Source: Streptomyces inusitatus (lineage in GTDB: Bacteria > Actinomycetota > Actinomycetes > Streptomycetales > Streptomycetaceae). Taken from it: DNA of 64,000 nt. The stretch is from contig NZ_BMWG01000023.1 in NCBI RefSeq assembly GCF_014651115.1, forward strand, positions 1 through 64,000, read 5' to 3'. Position numbers and translations under genes: made by a program. Shown here piece after piece: positions 16,439 through 24,012 of this stretch. Positions within the stretch are counted from its first letter, which is position 1. Every line of letters begins with the position of its first letter. The notes under the pieces were generated by a model that was not told the DNA's origin, made no database searches, and worked only from the letters and a program-made list of their open reading frames with translations.

Positions 16439-17467
16439 ATGCGCGTCGGAGTGCTGACCGGGGGCGGCGACTGCCCCGGTCTCAACGCCGTGATCCGCGG
16501 CGTCGTCCGCAAGGGCGTCCAGGAGTACGCGTACGAGTTCGTCGGCTACCGCGACGGTTGGCGGGGGCCTCTCGAAGCCGACTCGGTCCCGCTCGACATC
16601 CCGGCCGTACGCGGCATCCTGCCCCGCGGCGGCACCATCCTCGGCTCCTCCCGCACCAACCCGCTCAAGGCGGAGAACGGGATCCGCCGCATCAAGGACA
16701 ATCTCGCCAAGGACGACGTCGACGCGCTGATCGCGATCGGCGGCGAGGACACCCTCGGCGTCGCCGCCCGGCTCCACGACGAGTACGGCGTCCCCTGCGT
16801 CGGCGTCCCCAAGACCATCGACAACGATCTGTCCGGCACCGACTACACCTTCGGCTTCGACACCGCCGTCTCCATCGCCACCGAGGCGATCGACCGGCTC
16901 CACACCACCGCCGAGTCGCACATGCGGGTCCTGGTGGTGGAGGTGATGGGACGGCACGCCGGCTGGATCGCCCTGCACTCCGGGCTCGCCGGCGGGGCCA
17001 ACGCCATCCTCATCCCGGAACAGCGCTTCGACGTCGCCCAGGTCTGCGACTGGGTGACCTCGCGCTTCAAGGCCACGTACGCCCCGATCGTCGTCGTCGC
17101 CGAGGGAGCGATGCCCCAGGACGGCGATGTGGTCCTCAAGGACGGCACCCTCGACTCCTTCGGGCATGTACGCCTCTCCGGCGTCGGCGAATGGCTCGCC
17201 AAGGAGATCGAGAGGCGGACCGGCAAGGAGGCCCGCACCACCGTCCTCGGCCATGTCCAGCGCGGCGGCACACCCAGCGCCTACGACCGCTGGCTCGCCA
17301 CCCGCTTCGGACTGCACGCCATCGACGCGGTGCGCGAGGGGGACTTCGGCAAGATGGTCGCCCTCCGGGGCACCGACATCGTCCGGGTGCCCATCGCCGA
17401 CGCCACCGCCCGGCTCAAGACGGTCGACCCCGCGCTCTACGCCGAGGCCGGGATCTTCTTCGGCTGA
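16439..17467 (+). CDS. pfkA: 6-phosphofructokinase, clade III, PPi-type active-site signature
   Basis: A 342-residue phosphofructokinase that makes fructose 1,6-bisphosphate in glycolysis. GGGDCPGLNAVIRG is the nucleotide/phosphate loop, PKTIDNDL carries the catalytic Asp, and EVMGRHAGWIAL binds fructose 6-phosphate. At the two donor-determining sites (E. coli 104 and 124) it has Asp (GGEDTLG) and Lys (VPKTIDND), the pair associated with pyrophosphate rather than ATP use. This gene is a paralogue-type PFK; streptomycetes usually carry several. ATG 16439 has GAAGGGAG upstream. The donor is inferred, since ATP-using actinobacterial clade III enzymes also exist. Confidence 0.88.
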   Translation: MRVGVLTGGGDCPGLNAVIRGVVRKGVQEYAYEFVGYRDGWRGPLEADSVPLDIPAVRGILPRGGTILGSSRTNPLKAENGIRRIKDNLAKDDVDALIAIGGEDTLGVAARLHDEYGVPCVGVPKTIDNDLSGTDYTFGFDTAVSIATEAIDRLHTTAESHMRVLVVEVMGRHAGWIALHSGLAGGANAILIPEQRFDVAQVCDWVTSRFKATYAPIVVVAEGAMPQDGDVVLKDGTLDSFGHVRLSGVGEWLAKEIERRTGKEARTTVLGHVQRGGTPSAYDRWLATRFGLHAIDAVREGDFGKMVALRGTDIVRVPIADATARLKTVDPALYAEAGIFFG

Positions 17468-17590
17468 CGCACCGGCTCTCCCCGAGGCACTCCCGAGCTG
17501 TGGGCCGTATATTCGCGAATGTCCGGTATCGCAGATGCGCGGCCCACAGCACAGAATCCCCCTCCGGGAACCGGGAACACGGGAGACATT

Positions 17591-18598
17591 GTGGACATCC
17601 TCGCCTTCGGGGTACAGGCCGACGAGCGGCCGCTGATCGAGAAGGCCTTCGCCCCTCTCCACGACATCCGCTGCGTCGAGGTCTTCCTCACCGAGGACAC
17701 CGCCCCCATCGCGGCCGGCCACGAGGCCATCTCCACCAGCGTCAACGCCGACCTCGGCGCGGCCGTCCTCCAGACCCTCGCCGTCGGCGGCACCTCGATG
17801 ATCGCCCAGCGCTCCACCGGCTTCAACAACATCGACCTCGCCGTCGCCGAACGCCTCGGCATCTCCGTCGCCCGGGTCTCGTACTACTCGCCCTACTCGG
17901 TCGCCGAATTCGCCTGGACCCTGGCCATGGCCGTCAACCGCCGGATCGTCCGCGCCTCCGCCCGCACCCGCGACTTCGACTTCCGCCTCGACGGACTCCT
18001 CGGCCGGGATCTGCACGGCCGCACGGCCGGAGTCCTCGGCACCGGCAAGATCGGCGAGGCGTTCGCCCGGATCGCCCACGGCTTCGGCATGCGGCTGCTC
18101 GGCTGGGACCTGACCGAGAACCCCGCCTGCACCGCCCTCGGCATGACCTACACCGACAAGGACGAACTCCTCGCCACCGCCGACCTGATCAGCCTCCATG
18201 TCCCGCTGCTGCCCGCCACCCACCACCTCATCGACCGCGAGGCGCTGCGCGCGATGAAGGACGACGCCATCCTCGTCAACTCCAGCAGGGGCGGCCTCAT
18301 CGACACCGACGCGCTCGTCGGCGAGCTGCGCCGGGGCCGTTTCACCGGGGTGGGGCTCGATGTGTACGAGGCGGAGGCCGGGCTCTTCTTCCTCGACAAG
18401 TCCCTGGAGGCGATCCAGGACGACACCCTGGCCCGGCTGATGACCTTCCCCCATGTGCTGGTCACCTCCCACCAGGCGTACTACACCGAGGACGCGGTCG
18501 GCCAGATCGTCGAGGCGACCGTCCGCAACATCACCGACTACGCGGCCGGCCGCCGCACCGAGAACTTCCTGGTGCCGGCGGCCGACCCTGCGTCATGA
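17591..18598 (+). CDS. D-2-hydroxyacid dehydrogenase, LdhA-like
   Basis: A 335-residue NAD-dependent dehydrogenase, most like fermentative D-lactate dehydrogenase. It has the substrate loop STGFNNIDL, the Rossmann loop VLGTGKIGEAFARI, catalytic Arg in NSSRGGLIDT, Glu in GLDVYEAEAGLFF and His in TSHQAYYTEDA. The DVYEAE and LFF(L)D features are typical of LdhA. GTG 17591 is chosen because GGGAG precedes it and it gives the family length; an ATG 24 codons upstream lacks a ribosome site. Together with the phosphofructokinase this suggests a role in glycolytic overflow or low-oxygen redox balance. The last codons lie in a duplicated 15-mer. Confidence 0.86.
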   Translation: MDILAFGVQADERPLIEKAFAPLHDIRCVEVFLTEDTAPIAAGHEAISTSVNADLGAAVLQTLAVGGTSMIAQRSTGFNNIDLAVAERLGISVARVSYYSPYSVAEFAWTLAMAVNRRIVRASARTRDFDFRLDGLLGRDLHGRTAGVLGTGKIGEAFARIAHGFGMRLLGWDLTENPACTALGMTYTDKDELLATADLISLHVPLLPATHHLIDREALRAMKDDAILVNSSRGGLIDTDALVGELRRGRFTGVGLDVYEAEAGLFFLDKSLEAIQDDTLARLMTFPHVLVTSHQAYYTEDAVGQIVEATVRNITDYAAGRRTENFLVPAADPAS

Positions 18599-18639
18599 CC
18601 GGTCCCTCCTCACGGCCGGCCCGGCGTCATGACCGGTCC
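18591..18639. repeat. duplicated 15-mer at the 3' end of the LdhA-like gene
   Basis: CGTCATGACCGGTCC occurs at 18591-18605, where it contains the TGA stop, and again at 18625-18639. The duplication lies between two convergent genes. No hairpin is formed by the copies, as they are direct. Confidence 0.7.
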
Positions 18640-18643
18640 GCCC

Positions 18644-20569
18644 TCAGGAGAGGGGCAGCGCCGCCCTCGCCAGCAGCTCCGACACCACCCGGGGCCCGTC
18701 CAGCGTCAGCACCGACTCCGGGTGGAACTGCACCGAGGCGAACCCGGCCGCCCGCAGCGCGTGCACCTCACGGGTCACCGGATCGCACGCCACCTCCACC
18801 CCGCGCGCCGCCAGCGCCGCCGCCTCCGACTCCCCGCAGCGCGCCGTGAAACTGTTGTAGAAGCCCACCGTCTCGTCCCGCCCGAAGAACCCGATGCGCT
18901 CCTGCGCCCCCTGGTACGGGGCCTCCTTCCGTACGATCCCGAGCCCCAGCTCCGCCGCGATCAGCTCATGGCCCAGACACACCCCCAGCAGCCCGTGCCC
19001 GTGCCCCCGGAGCAGCTCGGCCGCGAGACCGCGCAGAAAGCGCATCTTCGGATCGTCCGCGTCCATCGGATCGCCGGGACCCGGCCCCAGCACCACCGGC
19101 CCGGGATGGCCGAGCGCGGCCCGGCGCAGCCCCGGCTCGTCGTACCGCCGCACCGTGACCTCAAGCCCCGTCGAGCGCAGCAGATGCGCCAGCATCGCGG
19201 TGAAGGTGTCCTCCGCGTCGATCACCAGGGCGTGCCCCCGCACCTCGTCGCCGCGTTCCCCCATCCGGAGCCAGAACGGCGCGAGCGAGGCCCGCCGCCC
19301 GTCGAGGGCGGCCCGCACCCGGGGGTCGTCCGCGAGCCCCGCCGGCTCCGCGCCCCGGACCGCGCCCCCGGGCGCCACGCCCAGCGCGGCCAGCACCCCG
19401 GCCGCCTTGGCATGGGTCTCGGCGACCTCGGAGGCCGGGTCCGAGTGGCGTACCAGCGTCGCGCCGACCGCCACCCGCAGACCTCCCCGGGCGTCGATGT
19501 CGGCGGTACGGATCAGGATCGGCGAGTCCAGGCTCTGCCCGCCGTTCGCGTCCCGGCCGATCAGCGCCAGCGCCCCCGCGTAGTAGCCGCGCCCGCCGCT
19601 CTCGTGCCGCTCGATCACCCGGCAGGCGTTCTGCACCGGCGATCCGGTGACGGTCGCCGCGAACATGGTCTGTCTGAGCACCTCCCGCACATCGAGCGAG
19701 GACCGGCCGCGCAGCTCGTACTCGGTGTGGGTGAGATGGGCCATCTCCTTGAGCCGGGGCCCGACGACCACCCCGCCCATGTCGCCGACCGTGCACATCA
19801 TCTTCAGCTCCTCGTCCACCACCATGGACAGCTCGTCCCGCTCCTTGGGGTCGTCGAGGAAGCGCAGCAGCGCCTCGGGGGTGGGGCCGCCGGCCGGGTG
19901 CCGGAAGGTGCCGCTGATCGGGTTCATCACCACCGTCCCGCCCTCCCCGGACACGCCGCCCCCGCCGCTCATCCGCACATGGACCTCCGGGCTCGCGCCG
20001 ACGAGGGTGCGCTCGCCGGTGTGCACGACGAAGGTCCAGTACGCGCCGCGCTCACCGGCCAGCAGCCGCCGGAAGAGCGCCAGCGCGTCGGCCCGCCCGA
20101 AGCCGTCGATCCGTCCGGTGAAGGTGCGCCGGATGACGAAGTTCGCCCCCTCGCCCCCGCCGATCTCGTCCGCGACGACCCGGCGCACGATCTCCTCGTA
20201 CTCCCCGTCCCCGACGTCGAACGCGCCGCCCTCCACCCGCACCGGGTGCGCGGGGAGCGCCGCGACCACCCCGGCCAGCGGCAGTACGGCGGTCTCGGCC
20301 GCGAGCAGCACGCTCAGCGGGGTCCCGTCGTCCCGGACGTCGAAGCCGCGCTCCCGGATCTGCCGGAACGGGATCAGCGCGAGCGCGGGCCGCTCGCCGA
20401 CGGGGATCTCGGCGAGCGTCCCGTACGTCAGCACCGGGCCGGTCAGCAGCTCGACGGTGTCCTGGTCGTGCCCCGGGGTGCGCCGGTGCAGCAGGGCGAA
20501 GGGGCGGTCGTCGGAGAGGAGGCGGGCGACGGCGGCAGCGGCCTCGGTCTCGATTGCCGGGAGAGACAT
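18644..20569 (-). CDS. trpE: anthranilate synthase, fused TrpE-TrpG
   Basis: A 641-residue fusion converting chorismate and glutamine to anthranilate, first committed step of tryptophan synthesis. Residues 1-430 are the chorismate-binding subunit: NPISGTFRHPAGG, DEELKMM, THTEYELRGRSS and FAATVTGSPVQNA. Residues 440-641 are a class I glutaminase: GPGPGDPMDADDP, Cys531 in GVCLGHE, and His616/Glu618 in QFHPES. The ATG has GGAAGGA upstream. A Trp-rich leader peptide and a hairpin precede the gene, the arrangement reported for the attenuated S. venezuelae trpEG gene. PhzE-like aminodeoxyisochorismate synthases have the same architecture, but the Trp attenuator argues for anthranilate synthase. Confidence 0.9.
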   Translation of the reverse strand: MSLPAIETEAAAAVARLLSDDRPFALLHRRTPGHDQDTVELLTGPVLTYGTLAEIPVGERPALALIPFRQIRERGFDVRDDGTPLSVLLAAETAVLPLAGVVAALPAHPVRVEGGAFDVGDGEYEEIVRRVVADEIGGGEGANFVIRRTFTGRIDGFGRADALALFRRLLAGERGAYWTFVVHTGERTLVGASPEVHVRMSGGGGVSGEGGTVVMNPISGTFRHPAGGPTPEALLRFLDDPKERDELSMVVDEELKMMCTVGDMGGVVVGPRLKEMAHLTHTEYELRGRSSLDVREVLRQTMFAATVTGSPVQNACRVIERHESGGRGYYAGALALIGRDANGGQSLDSPILIRTADIDARGGLRVAVGATLVRHSDPASEVAETHAKAAGVLAALGVAPGGAVRGAEPAGLADDPRVRAALDGRRASLAPFWLRMGERGDEVRGHALVIDAEDTFTAMLAHLLRSTGLEVTVRRYDEPGLRRAALGHPGPVVLGPGPGDPMDADDPKMRFLRGLAAELLRGHGHGLLGVCLGHELIAAELGLGIVRKEAPYQGAQERIGFFGRDETVGFYNSFTARCGESEAAALAARGVEVACDPVTREVHALRAAGFASVQFHPESVLTLDGPRVVSELLARAALPLS

Positions 20570-20622
20570 CCGGTGTGTTCCTTCCAGTGGGGGAGGAACG
20601 GCCGGGTTTCCCTGGGAAACAC

Positions 20623-20649
20623 CGAAGGCCGCCCCTCGGGCGGCCTTCG
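20623..20649 (-). terminator. attenuator hairpin of the trpE leader
   Basis: A perfect 12-bp stem (20623-20634 with 20638-20649) with a 3-nt loop lies between the leader peptide and trpE. A second small palindrome (GTTTCCCTGGGAAAC) follows on the coding strand. When Trp-tRNA is plentiful the ribosome would clear the leader and the stem would form. The antiterminator pairing was not computed. Confidence 0.72.
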
Positions 20650-20674
20650 CGAAGTCTTCAGTGAGTACGCGCGA

Positions 20675-20746
20675 TCAGTGGGCCGCCGGATGAGCGGTCC
20701 ACCACCAGTTCTGGTTCAGCTGGATCTGATCGGGGTGCGCGAACAT
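20675..20746 (-). CDS. trpL: trp leader peptide (attenuator)
   Basis: A 23-codon frame starting ATG at 20746 encodes a peptide beginning MFAHPDQIQLNQN and continuing WWWTAHP, so three consecutive Trp codons stall the ribosome when tryptophan is scarce. It lies 105 nt upstream of the trpE start and just before the terminator-like hairpin. Its position, length and tandem Trp codons match the leader described for a Streptomyces anthranilate synthase gene. It has no function as a protein other than being translated. Confidence 0.9.
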   Translation of the reverse strand: MFAHPDQIQLNQNWWWTAHPAAH

Positions 20747-20817
20747 GCGGCGAACCCTACCCCACCCGTCACACGACGCCCGGAATGATGGAATGTGCGT
20801 CTCATTTACTGGTCCGT

Positions 20818-20848
20818 TTGGGGTATGCGCGGCGTGACCACGTACTGT
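20818..20848 (+). promoter_or_regulatory. putative promoter of aroH, leaderless
   Basis: TTGGGG (20818-20823) and TACTGT (20843-20848), 19 nt apart, end 7 nt before GTG 20856. No ribosome-binding sequence precedes the gene, so transcription probably starts at the start codon. Confidence 0.5.
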
Positions 20849-20855
20849 GGTCCGT

Positions 20856-22208
20856 GTGACCGTGAACGCTAAGACAACCCCCGCAGGTGGCAACACCTGG
20901 CGAGACCTGCCCGCGGCGCAGCAGCCCGAGTACCCGGATGCCGAGGCTCTGCGCGATGTGATCGCCGAGCTGGAGAGCTATCCGCCGCTCGTCTTCGCAG
21001 GCGAGTGCGACCAGCTGCGCGCCCGGATGGGAGCCGTCGCCAGGGGCGAGGCGTTCCTCCTCCAGGGCGGCGACTGCGCCGAGTCCTTCGACGCCGTCGG
21101 CGCCGAGCAGATCAGGGCCAAGCTCAAGACCCTGCTCCAGATGGGCGCGGTCCTGACCTACGCGGCATCCGTGCCGGTGGTCAAGGTCGGCCGTATCGCC
21201 GGCCAGTACTCCAAGCCGCGCTCCAAGCCGACCGAGACCCGCGACGGCCTGACGCTCCCGACCTACCGGGGCGACTCCGTCAACGGCTTCGAGTTCACCG
21301 AGGCGGCCCGGATCCCGGACCCCGAGCGGCTGAAGCGGATGTACAACGCCTCCGCGGCGACGCTCAACCTGGTGCGCGCCTTCACCACCGGCGGTTACGC
21401 GGACCTGCGCCAGGTGCACGCCTGGAACCAGGACTTCGTGCGGTCCTCGCCCTCCGGCCAGCGGTACGAGCAGCTGGCCCGCGAGATCGACAACGCGCTG
21501 AACTTCATGGAGGCCTGCGGCACCGACCCGGCGGAGTTCCGCACGGTCGAGTTCTACGCCTCCCACGAGGCGCTGCTGCTCGACTACGAGTCGGCGCTCA
21601 CCCGCACCGACTCCCGCACGGGCAAGCTGTACGACGTCTCCGGCCACATGGTCTGGATCGGCGAGCGCACCCGCCAGCTCGACGGGGCGCACATCGAGTT
21701 CGCGTCCAGGATCAGCAACCCGATCGGGATCAAGCTGGGCCCGACCACCACGGTGGACGAGGCGCTCACCTACATCGACCGGCTGGACCCCGACCGTGAG
21801 CCGGGCCGGCTGACCTTCGTCGTCCGCATGGGCGCGGACAAGGTCCGGGACAAGCTTCCGGAGCTGGTCGAGAAGGTCACCGCCTCCGGCGCGACCGTGG
21901 CCTGGGTCACCGACCCGATGCACGGCAACACCTTCGAGGCCGCCTCCGGCCACAAGACCCGCCGCTTCGACGATGTGCTCGACGAGGTCAAGGGCTTCTT
22001 CGAGGTCCACAAGGCGCTCGGCACCCACCCGGGCGGCATCCATGTCGAGCTGACCGGCGACGATGTCACCGAGTGCGTAGGCGGCGGTGACGAGATCTTC
22101 GTCGACGATCTCCACCAGCGCTACGAGACCGCCTGCGACCCGCGGCTCAACCGCAGCCAGTCCCTGGACCTGGCCTTCCTGGTCGCCGAGATGTACCGCG
22201 ACCAGTGA
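20856..22208 (+). CDS. aroH: class II 3-deoxy-D-arabino-heptulosonate 7-phosphate (DAHP) synthase
   Basis: A 450-residue class II (plant-type, AroA-II) enzyme condensing phosphoenolpyruvate and erythrose 4-phosphate, the first shikimate pathway step. Family blocks are clear: FAGECDQLRARM, LLQGGDCAESF (metal Cys), RIAGQYSKPRS, VWIGERTRQLDGAH, IGIKLGPTTT, VTDPMHGNT (metal His) and GIHVELTGDDVTECVGG (Glu). Length equals the S. coelicolor protein. GTG 20856 (giving VTVNAKTT) fits homologues and the leaderless promoter; GTG 20847 and 20862 are alternatives. It is divergent from trpE, which draws on the same pathway. Two hairpins follow the stop codon. Confidence 0.95.
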   Translation: MTVNAKTTPAGGNTWRDLPAAQQPEYPDAEALRDVIAELESYPPLVFAGECDQLRARMGAVARGEAFLLQGGDCAESFDAVGAEQIRAKLKTLLQMGAVLTYAASVPVVKVGRIAGQYSKPRSKPTETRDGLTLPTYRGDSVNGFEFTEAARIPDPERLKRMYNASAATLNLVRAFTTGGYADLRQVHAWNQDFVRSSPSGQRYEQLAREIDNALNFMEACGTDPAEFRTVEFYASHEALLLDYESALTRTDSRTGKLYDVSGHMVWIGERTRQLDGAHIEFASRISNPIGIKLGPTTTVDEALTYIDRLDPDREPGRLTFVVRMGADKVRDKLPELVEKVTASGATVAWVTDPMHGNTFEAASGHKTRRFDDVLDEVKGFFEVHKALGTHPGGIHVELTGDDVTECVGGGDEIFVDDLHQRYETACDPRLNRSQSLDLAFLVAEMYRDQ

Positions 22209-22214
22209 TCTTGA

Positions 22215-22239
22215 CGGGCCCGGCGGACCGCCGGGCCCG
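22215..22239 (+). terminator. first hairpin after aroH
   Basis: CGGGCCCGGCGG (22215-22226) pairs with 22228-22239 around a single A, so the real loop is a few bases larger. It begins 6 nt after the stop codon. There is no T-run; it likely acts together with the next hairpin. Confidence 0.6.
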
Positions 22240-22260
22240 ATGATCTTCTGAGCGCGTGAG

Positions 22261-22293
22261 GTGGGGCACGGATCGATGTGATCCGTGCCCCAC
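22261..22293 (+). terminator. rho-independent terminator after aroH
   Basis: A 14-bp perfect stem (22261-22274 with 22280-22293) with loop GATGT is followed by CTTGCTTTTGACTGCTTTT. This is the most canonical terminator in the window and isolates aroH from the iron-regulated bfd gene. Confidence 0.9.
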
Positions 22294-22336
22294 CTTGCTT
22301 TTGACTGCTTTTACACCGGCCTCAAGACGGGTAAGG

Positions 22337-22355
22337 TTAGGTTAGCCTCACCAGG
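22337..22355. promoter_or_regulatory. iron box (DmdR1/IdeR-type operator) upstream of bfd
   Basis: TTAGGTTAGCCTCACCAGG matches 14 of 19 positions of the actinobacterial iron-box consensus TTAGGTTAGGCTAACCTAA. It lies 47 nt before the bfd start codon. Fe-loaded DmdR1/IdeR would repress the gene when iron is sufficient. Confidence 0.8.
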
Positions 22356-22402
22356 TAAGTGGCAGGGGCTGCGACCGACAGTCCCCTCGGGAGGTGAACC
22401 GC

Positions 22403-22675
22403 GTGTACGTCTGCTCATGCTTCGGCATCACGGAGAAGCAGGTCAAGGAACACGCGGCGGCCGGAGCCTGCACCCCCCGCCAGATCGCCTCCGCCTCCAA
22501 GGCGGGCACCGACTGCGGGTCGTGTGTGCGGACGATCCAGTCCCTCCTGGGGCGGGGCGGCTGTCCCCGGCGCGAGCTGCTGGATCAGGGCAAGCCCGCG
22601 CTCGCCGTCGCCGGCGAGGGTCTCGCCGACGTCACGGACGCCGTCGGCCTCGGGCGGCTGGACGCCGCGGCCTGA
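22403..22675 (+). CDS. bfd: bacterioferritin-associated ferredoxin (BFD-like [2Fe-2S] protein)
   Basis: A 90-residue small iron-sulfur protein with the cysteine pattern of Bfd: VCSCFGIT (CxC) and DCGSCVRTI (CxxC). Bfd reduces the bacterioferritin mineral so iron can be released. GTG 22403 lies 8 nt after GGGAGG; a GTG three codons upstream overlaps that site and is unlikely. About 30 residues beyond the ferredoxin fold form an Ala/Gly-rich tail. The iron box upstream implies expression under iron starvation. The gene is convergent with bacterioferritin, its partner. Confidence 0.92.
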   Translation: MYVCSCFGITEKQVKEHAAAGACTPRQIASASKAGTDCGSCVRTIQSLLGRGGCPRRELLDQGKPALAVAGEGLADVTDAVGLGRLDAAA

Positions 22676-22721
22676 GGCCCGGTCCAGTCCGGTCCAGTCC
22701 GGCTCGGCTCTCCGGCCCGGC

Positions 22722-23201
22722 TCAGCTCTCCGGCTGCTCGATCTGCTGCGCGAGATAGAGCGGCTCTCCCAGTGACTCGATCAGCTCCAGCTGGGTGTCG
22801 AGATAGTCGATGTGATGCTCCTCGTCCTCAAGGATCGACTCGAAGATGTTCGCCGATGTGACATCGCCCTTGGCGCGCATGACATCGATTCCGCGCTTGA
22901 GCCGGTCGATCGCCTCCACCTCGACCTGTCGGTCCGCCTGGAACATCTCGGTGACCGTCTGGCCGACACGCACATGGAACAGCCGCTGATAATTCGGCAG
23001 ACCGTCGAGGAACAGAATGCGTTCCGTCAGTACGTCCGCGTGCTTCATCTCGTCAATGGATTCGGCGCGCGTGTATTTGGCGAGCTTGGTCCAGCCTTTG
23101 TTCTCCTGAATGCGATAGTGGAGCCAGTACTGGTTGATCGCCGTCAGCTCGCCGGTCAGCTGCTCGTTGAGAAACTCGATGACCTCGGGGTCGCCCTGCA
23201 T
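22722..23201 (-). CDS. bfr: bacterioferritin
   Basis: A 159-residue ferritin-like four-helix protein that forms the 24-mer iron store. The di-iron ligands are at the standard positions: Glu18, Glu51, His54, the helix-C Glu94 region and the C-terminal EDEEHHIDYL block. Met52 (DEMKHAD), the axial haem ligand, is present. ATG 23201 follows GGAAGGAG on the coding strand and gives exactly the family length; the frame extends 16 codons further upstream without support. No clear iron box was found before it. An inverted repeat CTCC-TTAGTA-GGAG at 23285-23298 lies in its upstream region. Confidence 0.95.
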   Translation of the reverse strand: MQGDPEVIEFLNEQLTGELTAINQYWLHYRIQENKGWTKLAKYTRAESIDEMKHADVLTERILFLDGLPNYQRLFHVRVGQTVTEMFQADRQVEVEAIDRLKRGIDVMRAKGDVTSANIFESILEDEEHHIDYLDTQLELIESLGEPLYLAQQIEQPES

Positions 23202-23358
23202 CGCGGGTGCTCCTTCCACGCGTATGGCCTCGGGGGCAGATGCGCGCATCCTCGCATTGCCGTCGAGGGCCGTCCAGTAAGTGCCTCCTTAGTAGGAGTT
23301 GCCCGAATCGGGCCAGACCTGGTCATGACCACCCCTCCCGGTCTGTCACCATTGAGTC

Positions 23359-23991
23359 ATGGGTCAGCCGGAGAGCCGGGAACACGGCGTACCAGAGGAG
23401 TCGGCGCTTCCTCCGGGGCAGCGGCTGCAACGCGGCTGGCCGGTCACCCATTACGGGCCCGTGCCCAAGTTCAAGCCGGACCGCTGGGAGTTCAGGGTCT
23501 TCGGGGCCACGGCCGACGGCGAGAAGCACTGCTGGAGCCACGAGGAATTCTCGGAGCTCCCCTTCTCCACGGTCGTCGCCGATCTGCACTGCGTCACGAA
23601 GTTCAGCATGCTGGGGGCCGAATGGGGCGGTGTGCCCGCCGCCACGATCGTTGATCTCGCGCCGCCCGCACCCCATGTCACCCATGTCATGGTCTGGGCC
23701 GAGTACGGCTTCAGCGCGAATATGCGGCTCGCCGATTTCACCTCCGAGCGCGCCATGTTCGCCACCCACAAGGACGGCGAACTGCTCACCGCCGAGCATG
23801 GATTTCCGCTGCGCCTCGTGGTGCCGCATCTGTACGCCTGGAAGGGGCCCAAATGGGTCCGGGGCGTGGAGTACATGACCGCGGACCGGCGGGGCTTCTG
23901 GGAGGAGCGGGGATATCACAACCTCGGCGACCCCTGGCGGGAGCAGCGGTATTCGTACCAGGAGGAGCCGGGCGACGGCCCGGAGCTCTGA
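23359..23991 (+). CDS. sulfite-oxidase-like molybdopterin-binding oxidoreductase
   Basis: A 210-residue protein consisting only of the molybdopterin domain. It opens with RGWPVTHYGPVPKF, has the Mo-ligand Cys in DLHCVTKFSMLGAEWGG, and continues with VMVWAEYGFSANMRL and HLYAWKGPKWVRG, all typical of the YedY/sulfite oxidase superfamily. No Tat signal is present, so it is probably cytoplasmic, unlike MsrP/YedY. The substrate is unknown. Ribosome binding upstream of ATG 23359 is weak (GAG only). It is divergent from bacterioferritin across 157 nt. Confidence 0.88.
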   Translation: MGQPESREHGVPEESALPPGQRLQRGWPVTHYGPVPKFKPDRWEFRVFGATADGEKHCWSHEEFSELPFSTVVADLHCVTKFSMLGAEWGGVPAATIVDLAPPAPHVTHVMVWAEYGFSANMRLADFTSERAMFATHKDGELLTAEHGFPLRLVVPHLYAWKGPKWVRGVEYMTADRRGFWEERGYHNLGDPWREQRYSYQEEPGDGPEL

Positions 23992-24012
23992 GACCCCCGG
24001 GCCCGCCCGGGC

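Noticed and set aside
22680..22721. Short direct repeats between bfd and bfr (GGTCCAGTCC)
   Set aside because: Two and a half 10-nt units only; no hairpin or operator symmetry, likely simple-sequence DNA.
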